DNA from: Chara braunii
Lineage: Eukaryota; Streptophyta; Charophyceae; Charales; Characeae
Length of the DNA stretch: 64,000 bases
Direction: 5' to 3'
Assembly (NCBI GenBank): GCA_003427395.1
Contig: BFEA01000505.1
Coordinates: forward strand, 864,398-928,397
The notes under the pieces were generated by a model that had not been told where the DNA came from, did not search any database, and saw nothing but the letters and a program-made list of their open reading frames with translations. A program made the translations under genes and the position numbers. Below, piece after piece: positions 43,996-55,835 of the stretch; position 1 is the stretch's first letter; each line of letters starts with the position of its first letter.

Positions 43996-46232
43996 TGTCG
44001 GGCGGCTGCCTACCAGCCGATGGCTTTTTTTTCTTTGAAATGAAAAACATTTTTTTTCCTTTGATGTTTTTTGCTTGGTTTTGACGAATGTATGCATGTC
44101 GGTATGATGTTTCTGGATGTCCTGGGGCTTCCGAGCCTTCGTACTAACCCTTCGATCGGCCGGAATGACAGTCTGAATCTTGGTCGCAAGCGGGCTCGGG
44201 CAGATCATAAAAGATTGGAGCTTTCGTTGTCAAAATCTGAAAATGCGGGACGGACGATGTGCATCGGAATGAGCCTTGATCAGATAAAAAACGGGCGGCC
44301 AGTGAAGGTCCGGGACCTCGGTTATGAATGACCACCGGACTACCGCGAATGTACGTGGCGGGGTCTGCCCGTGCCTAGCCTGGTCTGCGGTACCGGGAGA
44401 TCGGGTGAGACGCCACGTCGGCCGACGCGATTCTGATACTGCGACCGCACCAGAGAGCGCCTTCAACAATGCTAGGGAGCGGCCACATGGCGGTTCTTGG
44501 AGCTGGCTGCGAGTTTGGGGAGGAGCTGGTGCTCGCACCAGAAAAAGGGGTCTGCCACGCAAGGAGGAGTAAACCAATGGCCAAGGACGGGCGCGGGAGC
44601 CTGTCGAAAAATTCTCTGGGATCGATTGGGGGCCCACGCTATAAAAGAGCTTGTGAAAATAATGGGGAGGGAGCGAAGACGTCGAGTCGGTTGAGGCTAA
44701 GAAGCTAAAGAGGTGGGCCGCGCCCGACCTGCGAATCAATTGGGGGGGCCTCGACCACGGAAACAAAGTGAGATCACTGGAATGAAATCGGTGAGCACCA
44801 GGTGATCCATGGATCCTCATGAGGCGGCTCCGTAACGGGGGTTGATTGCAGGGGCAAATGCCGCGGTGCAAGGAAAAGGGCGGTGTGGACTCCGAGAGAT
44901 AGAGATCGGACCACGGCCATCAGTAGGGGGACCGGATGACCCCACGCGAGCGAGCCAGCCTGCGGGGGGGAAGCGGCAAGGTCATGGGGAGAGCAGTCAA
45001 CGGTTCTTTGAACGGGTCTGACATCGAAAGACCGAGCGGGGATCGGGTATGACCTCTAGCACCTCCATTGATGGATCGCTTAGGTGCCCCCGGTGAGGTG
45101 GGAGAAACGAGGGGGAATCGAGTTGCGAGAGGATACTGGGTGAATACCTCGACCAGAGCGCGCGCGCCCGGTGGTTCTTGATAACTGAATCGCCAAGGGT
45201 GCGTGCGCGCCTCCATCTTCTTGGCAAGGAAGACGAGGTAGCTCTGCGGGGAGCGGGCTGCAGCGCAACCGTTTTCGCATTAAGAGAGATAAATTCGGCC
45301 AGCCTGCGATCCGCACGGAAACATCCTATTGGAAGAGACGAGGTGCGTGCGGGATCCGAGGGGATAAGGAGGGGTGAAGGAGGAAAGAAGACGGAAGGCG
45401 GGAAAGGAGAAATGTTTCGCGAAAATTTCGAAGTGGCGGTAAGAGGGCGCAAAAAAGGAGGGGGGAGACGCAGAATGCACGACGACTGCCTGCAAACAAA
45501 TAGGCGGGGAGGGAAGAATTTCATGGGGTGGAGCGTGCCATAGCGTGAAACGAATAATTTTGGCGAAAAGAATTTGGAGTTGGCGCCTCTCGGGCGAGCT
45601 TGAGAAGCGAGGGGAGGGATTGGCGAAGAAACCGACGGGCAAAGATTGATCGCAAGCAAGAGGGATCTTGAACTAATTATAAAAGAGGAAGAAGAGGCGG
45701 CAATAAAGAGGCGCCCAGGGAGAACGCTCGCGTGACAAGTCGCCCGATCGCTCGGATGCGCTAGACGTCCGTCCAACGTGCAGGGAGGGGGAGGGGGCTA
45801 GAAGAGCACTCGGGATGATCTTAGAGAGAACGACAGTATCAGAGTGCACTGAGGAGAGTACGCACGAGAGAACAAGCTTGTGCCCCCCACGCTCGCGTTC
45901 CAGGGAAGGAGGGAATGCACGCGGGAGTAAAGAAGAGAGAGGAAGAAGAGAGAGGCAGAAGGGGAGAGGGGGGTTAGGTGACCGCAAAGACTTCTCCTTG
46001 GGAAGAAGCGCACGCTCGCCTACCATCGGGTCGCTCGATCAAGACACCTCGGCTCAAGACGGACGAGAAGAGGACTACGGTCCGGGCGCTCGAGCGGACG
46101 TGAGCGCCATAGCGAGCGAGTCGCGGCTCGGAGAGAAGAAGGGAGAGGCGTAAAAGGAAGGGGGCTGAAAGACCGCCCCTAGCTCGGGGAGAAGAGAGGG
46201 GAAGGGAGAAAGGAAGGGAGAGGGAAAGAGCT

Positions 46233-46322
<90 letters not shown>

Positions 46323-48575
46323 CGAGAAAAGGGGAAACGGAGAGAGGAAGGGAGGAAAAGAAAGAGAGGAGGACCGATGGGGGCCGCCGGGCCAAGGTGC
46401 ACCTTTGTCTAAGCCATTTCGTCGGCAGCAGACTCTAAGTCACGGAGTTCTCATTCGGAAGACCTCAGTCAAGGCAAGACGCCGCTTTCTTCATGCTCGA
46501 TTAGCTGACCCGGCTCGGTAGGGGGGGGCTTCCCCATTCGTCTGGGCTCGGTGGAGACGCCTCTACTTGGTGGGCCCGGAGTGACGAGACGCTCAGTCAA
46601 AAGCCTTAGTTCGGACGCCCGATTTGGATGACCAAGTCCCCACGGTGAGAGTGAGGGTTGACCAAGGCTGTGTCACAGAGCCATCACACTAGAGGCAGCG
46701 GAGGAGCGAAAAGGCAAGGGGTGGGGATAGGCGAGAAGACGGGTGGGAAAGGAGAAAGGATGACGGGAAGCCATACCTTGGTCATGCTGGTGAAGCCGCA
46801 GATCAGTCAATTAGATATCTAAGTAAGAGTTCAGAGATCTGAAAATCCCGCACACTGTTCGTTCTAGATTAGTCGTTTTTTCGCTCAGAAATGTCGTGTG
46901 ATGTGAAGTTTCCTGAAACTGACAGCTCGTTGCCGACGCAGCTAGTGATCGAGCTATTCGGAATCTGTGCATAAGACCCGAGTTTTTTTGAGTTATCTCG
47001 CAATCTGAATTTGAGTCCCGATCGTTGGGGTTCCCAGAGAAAGTCCGTTCGAGTCGGTTAGGTTTGCAAACCGAAAATGCGAGTCAAGAATGGTGAAGCT
47101 TCCTGTGTGTGAGACCCGAGTCCCTTTTTTTTTCTTTTTCTCTCTGTCCGAGTGGTAACTAGTCATCTAGCAATCTGAATTTGAGTCTCGATCTCTGGAG
47201 TTCCCAGAAACAGTCCGTTCGAGTTTTTTTTTGCAATCTGAAATGCGAGTCGAGAGTTCTGAAGTTTCCAGAAACGGATAGTTCAGTACCAGCTCGGTTC
47301 GTGATCTGGCTGTGTATGAGACCCGAGTTTTTTTCTTCTCTTTTCGATTCTCTGTCTGGATGGCAACTAATCATTTCGCCATCCGAATGTGAGTCTCTTA
47401 TCTCTGGGGTTCCGAGAGACAATCTGGTCGAGTCAGTCATCTTTGCAAACCGAAAATGCGAGTCAAGAATGGTGAGATAATTAGATCGGTCTGTTCGCGA
47501 TCTGTGTTTGAGACCCGAGTCCTTTTTTTTTTGTCCGAGTGGTAACTAGTCATCTCGCAATCTGAATTTGAGTCCCGATCTCTGGAGTTCCCAGAGACAG
47601 TCCGTTCGAGTCAGTTAGCTTTGCAAACCGAAAATGCGAGTCAAGAACGGCGAAAGCTCCGAGAAACAGATAATTAGGTACCGTCGCAGCTCTTGATGAG
47701 TCAGTTCACAATTTGTGCAAGAGAGCCGCGTTTTTTTATCAGTTATCCGAGCACCTGCCCAAATTGTAACCCGCCAGTTCGCCACCTGATTGTGGGATTG
47801 GAAACACCGAAGTTCCCGGACATCGATCGTTCGGCAATCCGAGTATAAGTCCAATTCGTGACGAGTCTGGACGTGAAATTCTAGTCCTGTCTCGGAGTCG
47901 ATCTGGCCGCAGCCCCGATGTGTTTTTTTCGGCCTGAAGTGACGAAGACAGTCTGTCCAAAAAAAGTTGGACTTAGTCTCTTCGCAGCCCGGACAAGGTC
48001 CCCGATCTGAGGACCTGGAAGTTGTTCGACCGGCAGGCCTAATATCCGTCCAACAGGTGTTCAGCGAGCTAAGTGTGAGTCCTGATTTTGAAGAGGTTGC
48101 CCGAACTAGAACAGGCCCGAGCGTCGGACTGAGCGGAGGGCGCTCTACTCGCCATCCGAAAACGAGCTCCCTTCAGAGGTTCTGAAATTCGCTCTTCCGA
48201 CTAGTTGCGTCGGCCTCGTCAGGTACAANGCACCANCCAACACCCGAAGGGCCAGGACCATCCTTCACCAGTTGAGGGGTAAGTCATCCAGATGCGAGGC
48301 AAGGGACGAGCGGCCCGTATGTGCCAGCAGTCCGACCCCGGGTATAGACCGGGCGAGACCCACGATCCCGTAGGCCTGTAAAAACGACGGAAACCTAAGG
48401 TCTCGGTCCCCCGCCGCGGGAAACTGCTGCTGGTTCGGGTCGCGGGGACGGGGGCGAAAGGAGTCGTGAACCAGGGACGTATGAACACTGCCCCACGTGG
48501 GTTCGAGGGAGTGAAGCGAGAAGGTGACAGCCTCGCGCAGCTTGAGGTTTTCGAGGAAGCCACATTGGAGATCAA

Positions 48576-48608
<33 letters not shown>

Positions 48609-48630
48609 AAGGTAGGCTGACCAGCCGACA
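43996..48630 (+). repeat. 4.64 kb LTR, right copy (3' LTR candidate of R1)
   Basis: Plus orientation, TGTCGGGCGG...CCAGCCGACA. It is nearly identical to the left copy in reverse. The 3' side is followed by ACGTGACACT and not by a PBS, so it is not a 5' LTR. It fits the 3' LTR of a plus-strand element such as R1. A classical polypurine tract directly upstream is not clear (GGGGGATACATAGGTGTGGG). Its ACGT flank equals the outer flank of the left LTR. It contains a (GA)n tract at 46237-46319, a run of 32 G at 48576-48607 and ambiguous bases near 48230. Confidence 0.8.
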
Positions 48631-48736
48631 ACGTGACACTCGGGAGCTTAGGAGTGGACTGAGGTCTGAGAGCAGCTAAGCACCGCTAGGAGGGGCGTGG
48701 AGGAGCTGCCGGTGGGAGCTGCTGCTGCTAGAGGAA
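48631..48736. other. Flank of the right LTR
   Basis: About 100 bases between the LTR end and a minisatellite. It starts with the ACGT shared with the left LTR flank. Confidence 0.5.
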
Positions 48737-49060
48737 GTGCTGCCGAACTTTTGCGGCGGCGACGCAGACTTTTACGGTGGTTGTACGGAAGTGTTGCCGA
48801 ACTTTTGCGGCGGCGACGCAGGCTTTAACGGCGGTGGTACGGAAGTGCTGCCAAACTTTTGCGGCGGCGGCGCAGGCTTTTACGGCGGTGGTACGGAAGT
48901 GCTGCCGAACTTTTGCGGCGGCGACGCAGGCTTTTACGGCGATGGTATGGTGGTGCTGCCAAACTTTTGCGGCGGCGACGCAAGCTTAACGGCGGTGGTG
49001 CCGAAGTGCTGCAAGAATTTTACGGCGACGGCACCAGGCTTTACAGCGGCAGTGCGGAAG
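48737..49060 (+). repeat. 54 bp minisatellite, about six units, open reading frame kept
   Basis: GTGCTGCC(G/A)AACTTTTGCGG starts at 48737, 48791, 48845, 48899 and 48953, exactly 54 bases apart, with a degenerate sixth unit after 49000. In the plus frame of 48737-49069 each unit reads VLPNFCGGDAGFYGGGTE, a Gly-rich 18-residue repeat with one Cys. A length that is a multiple of three and a continuous frame allow a coding origin, but no start context or flanking coding sequence supports a gene. Confidence 0.75.
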
Positions 49061-51916
49061 CGCTGTTGAAAATTTTCGCAACGTCGGCACAGGGTTTAGG
49101 GCGGTGACGGCAGTAATTTTACATTGAGCGGCAGCTGGGCATTGGCGCAGGGAAGGTGTCATTAAAGTGGGGTATCTTGAGCAGCGTGGACTTTATGGCG
49201 CAGTGACTCTGTGACAGTGGAAGCTAGTGGCGACGATACGTACTGAAAAATAAGTAAGGGGGTGTTGTGGCAGGTGATCGCAGGAAGAGAGTGCTTTGGA
49301 TCACTTTGCTGACGACTGGGGAGGACTACCAGTGCGTCAAAGGGAGCGTAATTTTATACGGTTTTCTTGAGTGTACCGTTCAACTTCACTCAAGGTCAGT
49401 TGAATGACTCTGACTTCCTTTCATGCCGGTATGGACCCGTACTTTGCTTGACCCTCTTCGTTTTAAATATTCAAAAGAAAAGGTAGAGGAAAGTTGTGCA
49501 AGTAATGCATGTGAATGGAAAAGTCTAACTTGAGTATGGGATTGTACTATTTTCTTTCGAACGTGTTTCCTTTGCTATCTGTGCAGGTAGGTAGAGGGAT
49601 GCTTACAAAGGATATTGAGTATGCCTATTTAAGATGAAGGAATGGGTTATCTTCTTTCTACCTTTCACCTGCCTGCTTGTCAAAAAGAACTTGTTGTTTT
49701 GGAAAAACGTTATTCAACGTATGTCGAAGAATGAAGACTATTGAAATAAAGCAGATAAGGTCAAACGGATTTAGTTTTTCCCAATGATTGACCCATTCTA
49801 TCCCGAACGACCTTATCTACATATACCTGTGTAAATGATTCTTATTTTTTTTATCTCTTCTGATTTCTTTTCATCTAAGTTACCCCCGGGACTTAGGAGA
49901 AATAAAAAAATATATGAAAGCTACTTGCGGTGGACGCATCCACTATCCACCATCTCTAGGAAGCGGCATCTGGGGCGAGGGTTTATTGCTTCGGGAGCCG
50001 ACCCTGTTATCGACCCAGAGTGGACCATTCTACGGGGGGATACTTGCCGATTCGGTGGAGACGGTCTGACTTCTGAGATCCAAGTCTTGTGCTCGGACGA
50101 GGAGGAGGGGTACCCCAGACCACTTGCTAGACGAAGAGGCATGCAACACGTCAAGCAATGCCCCTGATCAAGAATCAATTGCAAAGTAGCTTGTCATCCG
50201 AAAATATTAAAAACGAACGAAGGCATGTATGTGCATCGAGTTTCATGTCGGCAGTAGGCTAGAATGAAAGATTTTGGCAACGCGTCTCATCAAGTTAAGA
50301 CTAAGGCAGTCGACTACCTTGTCGGCTGCATCTATGTTATTGTCGGTGACCAACTCCTTGTTGGCGGTTGTATGATTGCTTTGCGGTGTTGGACCTGAGA
50401 TGATCGGATTTTATTTCGATCTTGTGTTATTGGATGTATTGTGTGGTGATTCGAATACTTTAGTTATCATATCATCTTGGATATTTTTGTCGACGACGGT
50501 CGATTTTCTTTTGATATAATTGTCTGTGAATGTTATAATTTTCTTTGGCTATATGTCTAAAGGGACTAGGATTAATTTGGGTTCCACGCTTGGTTGAGAC
50601 CGTCCTAGTCGACCAACGTCCGTTTCGTGCCTAGGAGATCAGCGCCCTAGGAACGGACGGCAATCGGGTCCACTTGGCGTAAACCAAACGTATCTATACT
50701 ACGGCGATCCAGTAAACGCCCTCGGCTAACCTACCTTTGCAATTGCATCTAAAAGCTTTCGCACGTGGGTCAGTAGCTCGATAGGGATACGCCTCTAAGG
50801 GTGGTGTCAGCCCCTTAGGGATGCAAGCTTATGCCCCGCGAAAACCTATCTTGTCGTAGGGGACCGTGGGATGTATAGCTAGCGCACCCGGCTAGAGCGG
50901 CGATGGAACGACATGGCCACAGACGTCTCGACGGCTCGCGGGATTATTTAGGCGTCCTTCCCCGAGTTGTCTCTAGGTTTTATTTTGTTTATCTCCTGCG
51001 TGACATGGTCGGGAGGGTCCTCGTGCTCGCGCGGAGGCCGATGTGCTCAACAACGTTTTCTTGGATGAGACAAACAAGGACGAATGGCTGCGACTCTGCC
51101 AAAAAAATCAGCAGCGGTATTGTTATTCCTCTGAAAGTGAGGAGAAATGCAACTCCCGCCCTTGATAACGACATCGGTGCTCGAACACAAAGCGTTTCCG
51201 GAGAAGGGAGCAGGTCGGAGGCTACCTCTTCGAGAGTGTAATACTCATCATCTTTTAATGAGAAGAACATATTATCGTGCTGGACTGTGCACAACACGCT
51301 TGACTCCATTAAATACATCGTGTAATGATTTGTGGTCTCTGGATAACGCGCTTCACATCAACAAGAGTTCTTAATCAATGTTTGACCTTGGGCGTGGGGG
51401 CCTTTTGGTCGTCGTAGCCTAACCTCAGGCTCTGGATCCTGACCTTGATGAAACATTGTTATTGTGACTTTTATCTTTTGCAGCGTGAAGACTTACATCT
51501 TTTGACATACTTCAAAAAGATGGCAGGAAATGCGTGAGAGAGAGAGAGAAAGAGTGTGTGAGAAATGGGAGAGGGAAAGGGAACCTTTCCTTTTCAATAT
51601 GAGAAAATTTTTAAGTGTAAAGCGGACAGATGAACAATGTTTGTCATCATGGTGAGGTTTACTGATCTAGACTGTTTTGACATACGAATATATGAGCGTA
51701 GAGGAGAAAACTGGATGCTATGAGATTTTACAGCAGTTTTTGTACAAGCTGCAGATGTTCTTTTGGCCTTGAGACATGTTGTGCTCAGAGCTAAGGGTGT
51801 CATTGAAGGTCCCTCGGTTGCCATTACGGAGTTTGAAGGTCTGCCTCAACCTCCAATCCCGGCTTGCATGGTAGACGGTTCAACATGGGAACCGATACTG
51901 AACGCTCTGCGAAGAG
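49061..51916. other. No gene found
   Basis: About 2.9 kb of moderately AT-rich sequence. Short frames (for example 49835-50167 and 50903-51241) carry no motif. A GA-rich patch lies at 51537-51580. Confidence 0.4.
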
Positions 51917-52130
51917 GCTTCTTCTGAAGAATTCAACTTTTTGACACTTTGAGTAACAAGTATAATGATTTTAGAATATTGTGTTACGATGTTAGATTAG
52001 TGAACATTTTCATAGTATAGGCTTCTTCTGATCATTTCGAGTTTTCAACATTTTGAGTGACAAGTCTCAGAGTTTTCAAAGTTTTGTGTTGGAATGTCAC
52101 ATTAGTTAAAATTTTCATAGTGTAAGGTAC
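51917..52130 (+). repeat. ~102 bp tandem duplication
   Basis: AGGCTTCTTCTGA starts at 51917 and 52019. Both units continue with TTTGAGTAACAAGT/TTTGAGTGACAAGT, a GTGTT..GATGTTAGATTAG-type block and ATTTTCATAGT. Confidence 0.65.
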
Positions 52131-52570
52131 TGAGGATTTTTTATTCATTCTAGGTTCTAGTCTTGCAAACTGTTTGCTTATGTAACAAGTGTGGCTCAGT
52201 TTTGCAAGGTGTAGTTGACATTTGATACCTTAGTAAGTATTAGGTTGATTTGGATAGCCTTGCCAACTGTTTGGTTATTGGAAACTTTTGAAGTAACTGT
52301 TACAAATTCATAATATATGGACCACGTAACTGTTGTCAGTTTTCAAGATTTTCTTCTCAATTATCTCGAGTTCTCAATTGTCTCGAGAATGATTGTGTAC
52401 CTGCTTAGTGAAAACTTTTGAAACTATTGCAACAATTATGACTTCCTAATACGTGGACTGGGTGACCCGCTCTATTTTTCATTTTTCTTTGCTTCTGAAT
52501 GAAGTTATCATAAGTTGTCAATTGTCTTCAAAATGACTGTGTACTGTATCAGTGATAGTAGTGACTCCTA

Positions 52571-53015
52571 ATGTGTCCATGGTATTTGGTATCGAAACTT
52601 CACAAAGTTTAGGTTTCTTTGCTAAGCCTTGTCATCAGTTCATGTCATGAGTTCAAGTTGTTAATTGTCTTGTCAATGGGGATATTTACTTGTCGAACTC
52701 TGATAGGGTCATCAAACACATAGTCCTTGTCATTATTTTCAATATCTGATCATCTGTACACAGTTTGATTCAGATGTAATATGCTATTCAAGCTAACTTC
52801 TGATATGTCCATTGTATTTGGTATCGAAGCTTCACAAAGTTTAGGTTTATTTGCTTGTCATCAGTTCATGTTATGACTTCAAGTTGTTAATTGTCTTGAG
52901 GATATTTACTTGCCGAACTGTGATAGGGTCCTCAAACACATAGTCTTTGTCATCACTTTCGGCATCTGATAATCTGTACACAGTTTGATTCGGATGATCC
53001 TACTATTCAATCTAA
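52571..53015 (+). repeat. ~231 bp tandem duplication
   Basis: ATGTGTCCATGGTATTTGGT at 52571 and the matching block at about 52802 begin two units. They share CACAAAGTTTAGGTTT, GTTAATTGTCTTG, GATATTTACTTG, AAACACATAGTC and CTGTACACAGTTTGATTC. They are about 85-90% similar by eye. Confidence 0.75.
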
Positions 53016-53326
53016 CTTCTGTAAAGACATTTTGTGTGTCACTCTTATGCATCCGTTTGAGTCTCTGCAAAAATCAATTTCACGTCACTCATATGCATCC
53101 TTTCCAAGGGGAGCGTTAGAGGGAGGGGTTGAACATTCAGTACGCGAATGTTCATAGTCAATGTCTGGATGGGTACCCGTTTAATTATGATGTATCCGAC
53201 TTCGGTAATTGAATTTGTACAGAACAACGTTTTCGAAAGGAAATGAATGTGTTCAGGATTTATCCACTGAACAATGACTCTAATGCATTGTATATTGATT
53301 GATAATGAGGATCTCCTTTGTCAGCC

Positions 53327-53851
53327 TCATCTACTCCCGTCCTGTTTCTCGAACAAAAATGTACTATCTAAAAAATAATGTATTATTTTAACGAATAACA
53401 TATTTATCGCCTCCCATCCATTCCGCTTCAGTCCTCTGTATGGAATCGGTGGCCTAGGCAGGTCGTCAAAAATCGAGATGTCGTCACAGACCTCGACAAT
53501 CTTTCCCGGGTCCTTTAATCTTTTTTTCTCATCCCTCAACTTCCAGGCAGCTATCCTCCAACACCTCGTGTAGACACAGAACTCCTCGTGCTCTCTAGGT
53601 AAATATATACCTACGTGGTATATTCCGAAGTCGGGAAAGTATACAGTCATTACATAAAACTGAATTCTATCCCGACCGCTGTTTGCCTCCTGATACCTCA
53701 CTACCTCGTATGGAAAGATTTTCTGTCTGCTAATAGCGCTTAAATCTTGAAGGACTTTTTCATGCTCAATACCGAAAACTTCCGTCTCCTTCACGCTAAC
53801 TCCGCCTCCAGTAGTGGCATCTCTCATCCGTCTCCATGAACCACCTAACAT
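53327..53851 (-). CDS. R2 E-type module protein
   Basis: 174 codons from ATG 53851. Blocks: EKVLQDLSAISRQKIFPYEV, then IQFYVMTVYFPDFGIYHVGI, then YLPREHEEFCVYTRCWRIAA, then DDISIFDDLPRPPIPYRGLK. R1 module E aligns as VVRFSVAFEGG...EIFLSPDDRLIF. R3 has the same segment at 61570-62315. The last ~25 codons (after NGWEA) lie past the end of homology at 53405 and are chance sequence, so the true gene is 3' truncated. Its ATG overlaps the end of the SRAWRE ORF by 7 bases. No known fold is recognised. Alternating strands suggest a beta-sheet protein (inference). Confidence 0.65.
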   Translation of the reverse strand: MLGGSWRRMRDATTGGGVSVKETEVFGIEHEKVLQDLSAISRQKIFPYEVVRYQEANSGRDRIQFYVMTVYFPDFGIYHVGIYLPREHEEFCVYTRCWRIAAWKLRDEKKRLKDPGKIVEVCDDISIFDDLPRPPIPYRGLKRNGWEAINMLFVKIIHYFLDSTFLFEKQDGSR

Positions 53852-54342
53852 TCCATCGAGATTAATGCTAAAGCCAACAGGACTTTGTCCGTCGAATCCT
53901 CTAATAATTCGTAGAACGTCTCGAAATCGTCTATATCCCCAAAATTTTCAATGTTTGTTAAGGTCTTAAGGTACTCGCTCCAGTACCGGTTGTGCGCTTT
54001 GAACATTCCGAGAACGGAACTCTCTACTATGATCTTTGTTAAATCTCTAGCCACTTCCGCCTTACTTTCTAGGAGTTTCGTCGCCTCTCTAGGGGTCTCG
54101 CGCCACGCCCTACTCAATGGCCGCTCATCGAGGGGAGACACGCACAGCGAGTAGTTGATCAGACACGCGTTTCCCTCTCCTACCCAGAGTCCGGTCACTC
54201 GCACTTTCTGCACAGCTTGTCGAGTACACTCCGCTTCTTCGATTACGCTGAGTCTTTCCAGGTGAACCAATTGCATCACCACACAAGCGACTGGTCCATC
54301 CGACCTCCCCACAATACGCATAGAGTATTTTTCAAAGTTCAT
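53845..54342 (-). CDS. R2 SRAWRE-type accessory protein (intact)
   Basis: 165 codons, the best-preserved copy of this family. The N-terminal half looks like a beta-sheet (SMRIVGRSDGPVACVVMQLV). A central GLWVGEGNACLINYSLCVSP is followed by SRAWRETPREATKLLESKAE and an acidic helical C-terminus (NIENFGDIDDFETFYELL). R3 has the same protein with a frameshift, and R1 has a diverged copy with a TAG. It overlaps the coiled-coil ORF by 4 bases (ATGA type) and the next module by 7. Tight overlaps suggest translation from one mRNA by re-initiation (inference). Function is unknown. Confidence 0.7.
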   Translation of the reverse strand: MNFEKYSMRIVGRSDGPVACVVMQLVHLERLSVIEEAECTRQAVQKVRVTGLWVGEGNACLINYSLCVSPLDERPLSRAWRETPREATKLLESKAEVARDLTKIIVESSVLGMFKAHNRYWSEYLKTLTNIENFGDIDDFETFYELLEDSTDKVLLALALISMEC

Positions 54343-54698
54343 TGTCTCCCTTCATTGTCCGACGTCCCTCCAACATTTGTCTTTTCTTTCGACGTTGTAG
54401 CCTCTGACAACTCCTCTTTCCTTCCCGTCGACTCAAGTGACCCCTCCTGTTCGTGACTACTATGATCTCTCCCCTTTACGCTCTCCAAAAAATCTAGACG
54501 CCATCTTCCAAAGAATTCTCTATCTTCTTTGAAAAGTCTCTCTAATGCCTTCGTCGCTGCTTCTATTCTACGCATCTCACTCTCACTCTTGCTAGACCCA
54601 CAATCTTAAATTTTGAGGTCTAGTTCTTGGACTCGTTTTACCACCGGTTTTATGATTCGATCTTCGACTCTCTTTATTCTCTCATCTAGATCTTCCAT
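54339..54698 (-). pseudogene. R2 coiled-coil ORF with one in-frame TAA
   Basis: Starts MEDLDERIKRVEDRIIKPVV. An ochre codon near 54606 stands where the R3 copy has Gln (LKI-stop-DCG against IKIQDCG). The frame then continues SESEMRRIEAATKALERLF, then EFFGRWRLDFLESVKGRD, and ends in a Glu/Ser/Thr-rich tail. The complete frame is about 119 codons. Heptad spacing in both helices suggests a coiled coil. It is positionally equivalent to R1 26253-26435. Confidence 0.65.
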
Positions 54699-54741
54699 CG
54701 TCTATGACCCATCTCTCTCTAAGCCCCAAGCACGTCTCAGA

Positions 54742-55018
54742 TCCTACTCCGAGCTTCAGCTACCGTCTCGACAAAGAACAATTTCGCATGCAGATACCCA
54801 GCCGACCATACCACCACCTTGTATGTTATCTTTGTCTGGAAAGTCACGCATGCAAGAACGCCCGACCGGTATTCACTTATGCATTCTCTGGCTCGTCGAA
54901 GGCACTCCTGCTCCGCCAGGTCCTCGTCTATGTGTGCTCTGAGTAAGACAGTCACCGTGAAACCTTCGTTCACTAATTGCCTGCTCACATTAACCCCCGT
55001 AGTCGCCCGTCCTGGCAT
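54742..55018 (-). CDS. R2 short accessory ORF (VSRQLV type)
   Basis: 92 codons from ATG 55018. Contains VSRQLVNEGFTVTVLLRAHI, then CVTFQTKITYKVVVWSAGYL, then LFFVETVAEARS. R3 carries the same ORF at 60356-60609 with a stop in place of Tyr. The segment YKVVVW...AKLFF.E resembles the strand-FL(N/S)E block of the modules, so this may be a short or truncated module. It lies directly between a full module and the coiled-coil ORF. Confidence 0.55.
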
Positions 55019-55023
55019 GCCTC

Positions 55024-55830
55024 CTATCGCTGCCCCCTGAACAGATACCTCAGCTCCTCCAAGCCAACGTACCTGTTCTCTACGCGTCTATGACAATAGT
55101 AGATCAGATCGGCAGGCCTTAGACAATCTACCCAACAAGTAGCGTCGATTAAGTCTCTCAACGTCCCCTTATCCGGGGGTCCCCACCTCACGCAGATCGC
55201 GTACTACGCCTCCCGAAATCGAGGCGCTGGCCCTAGCCAGAGCGCGTACAGCGTATGGTTAACTGCTCTAGTCAGGCAGTCTACTCTCCCGTAAGTTTGT
55301 TCTACGACAAACGTAGGGAGAGCCAACCTTCAGCTCTCAACAGGATGGTAGACTGGGTGCGGGTACCCAATTACGACTCGAGCGGTGTACGGCCTCTCTC
55401 CTGCAAAAATCGTTAGTTGTCGTCTCACTATCGCTTCCACTAAGACTTCGTACTTCCACCAATCTCTGCTAACTCCGGCGAGTGTCAGCCCTATCTCTAA
55501 GTCTCGTGACTCGTCAAACACAAGATGCCCTATTCCCTCCCGTCGTCGAGGTATATCGAATCCTCTATCGTCCGTAATCATCGTCCACAAGAAAACGCCC
55601 TTAGCCAACCAAGTACCAAAGTGCCGAACCGACACACTAGCTATCTCCTCTAAGCGTACCGGAAGAGATACATCGTAACCCACACCCGTCTCTCTCGGCC
55701 CTATCAGCTCTCTCACTCTATAAGAATCCGAATCATGTGTCAAGACGTATGCCAACCACACATCCGAATCACTTCTCATCACGCTATCCGCCTCATTTCT
55801 ACCTCCTCCTTCCAGTTCGCGTACGCACAC
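55024..55830 (-). pseudogene. R2 full-length module with two in-frame stops
   Basis: From ATG 55830 the frame is open to a TGA at 55330-55332, then continues in the same frame. Blocks: VWLAYVLTHDSDSYRVRELI, KGVFLWTMITDDRG, RDLEIGLTLAGVSRDWW, RPYTARVVIGYPHPVYH, then after the TGA LPTFVVEQTYGRVDCL, a TAG near 55205 where R3 has Tyr, and DLIYYCHRRVENRYVGLEEL. The total of about 268 codons and block order equal R1 modules B and C (KGAYVW, FLEIRATIF, FP.FL, LYKRCVD). Stops are at places unlike those in R1. Confidence 0.6.
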
Positions 55831-55835
55831 AAACC

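Noticed and set aside
44469-44708. Frame conserved with 21699-21971
   Set aside because: Conservation reflects the near identity of two LTR copies. No coding motif and other frames are equally conserved.
17627-48630. The two 4.7 kb inverted copies as giant TIRs of a DNA transposon
   Set aside because: Ends are TG..CA and one copy is followed by a perfect-position tRNA-Asp PBS, so they are LTRs.
48777-49107. Arg-rich frames over the 54 bp minisatellite
   Set aside because: They are shifted-frame readings of the same repeat.
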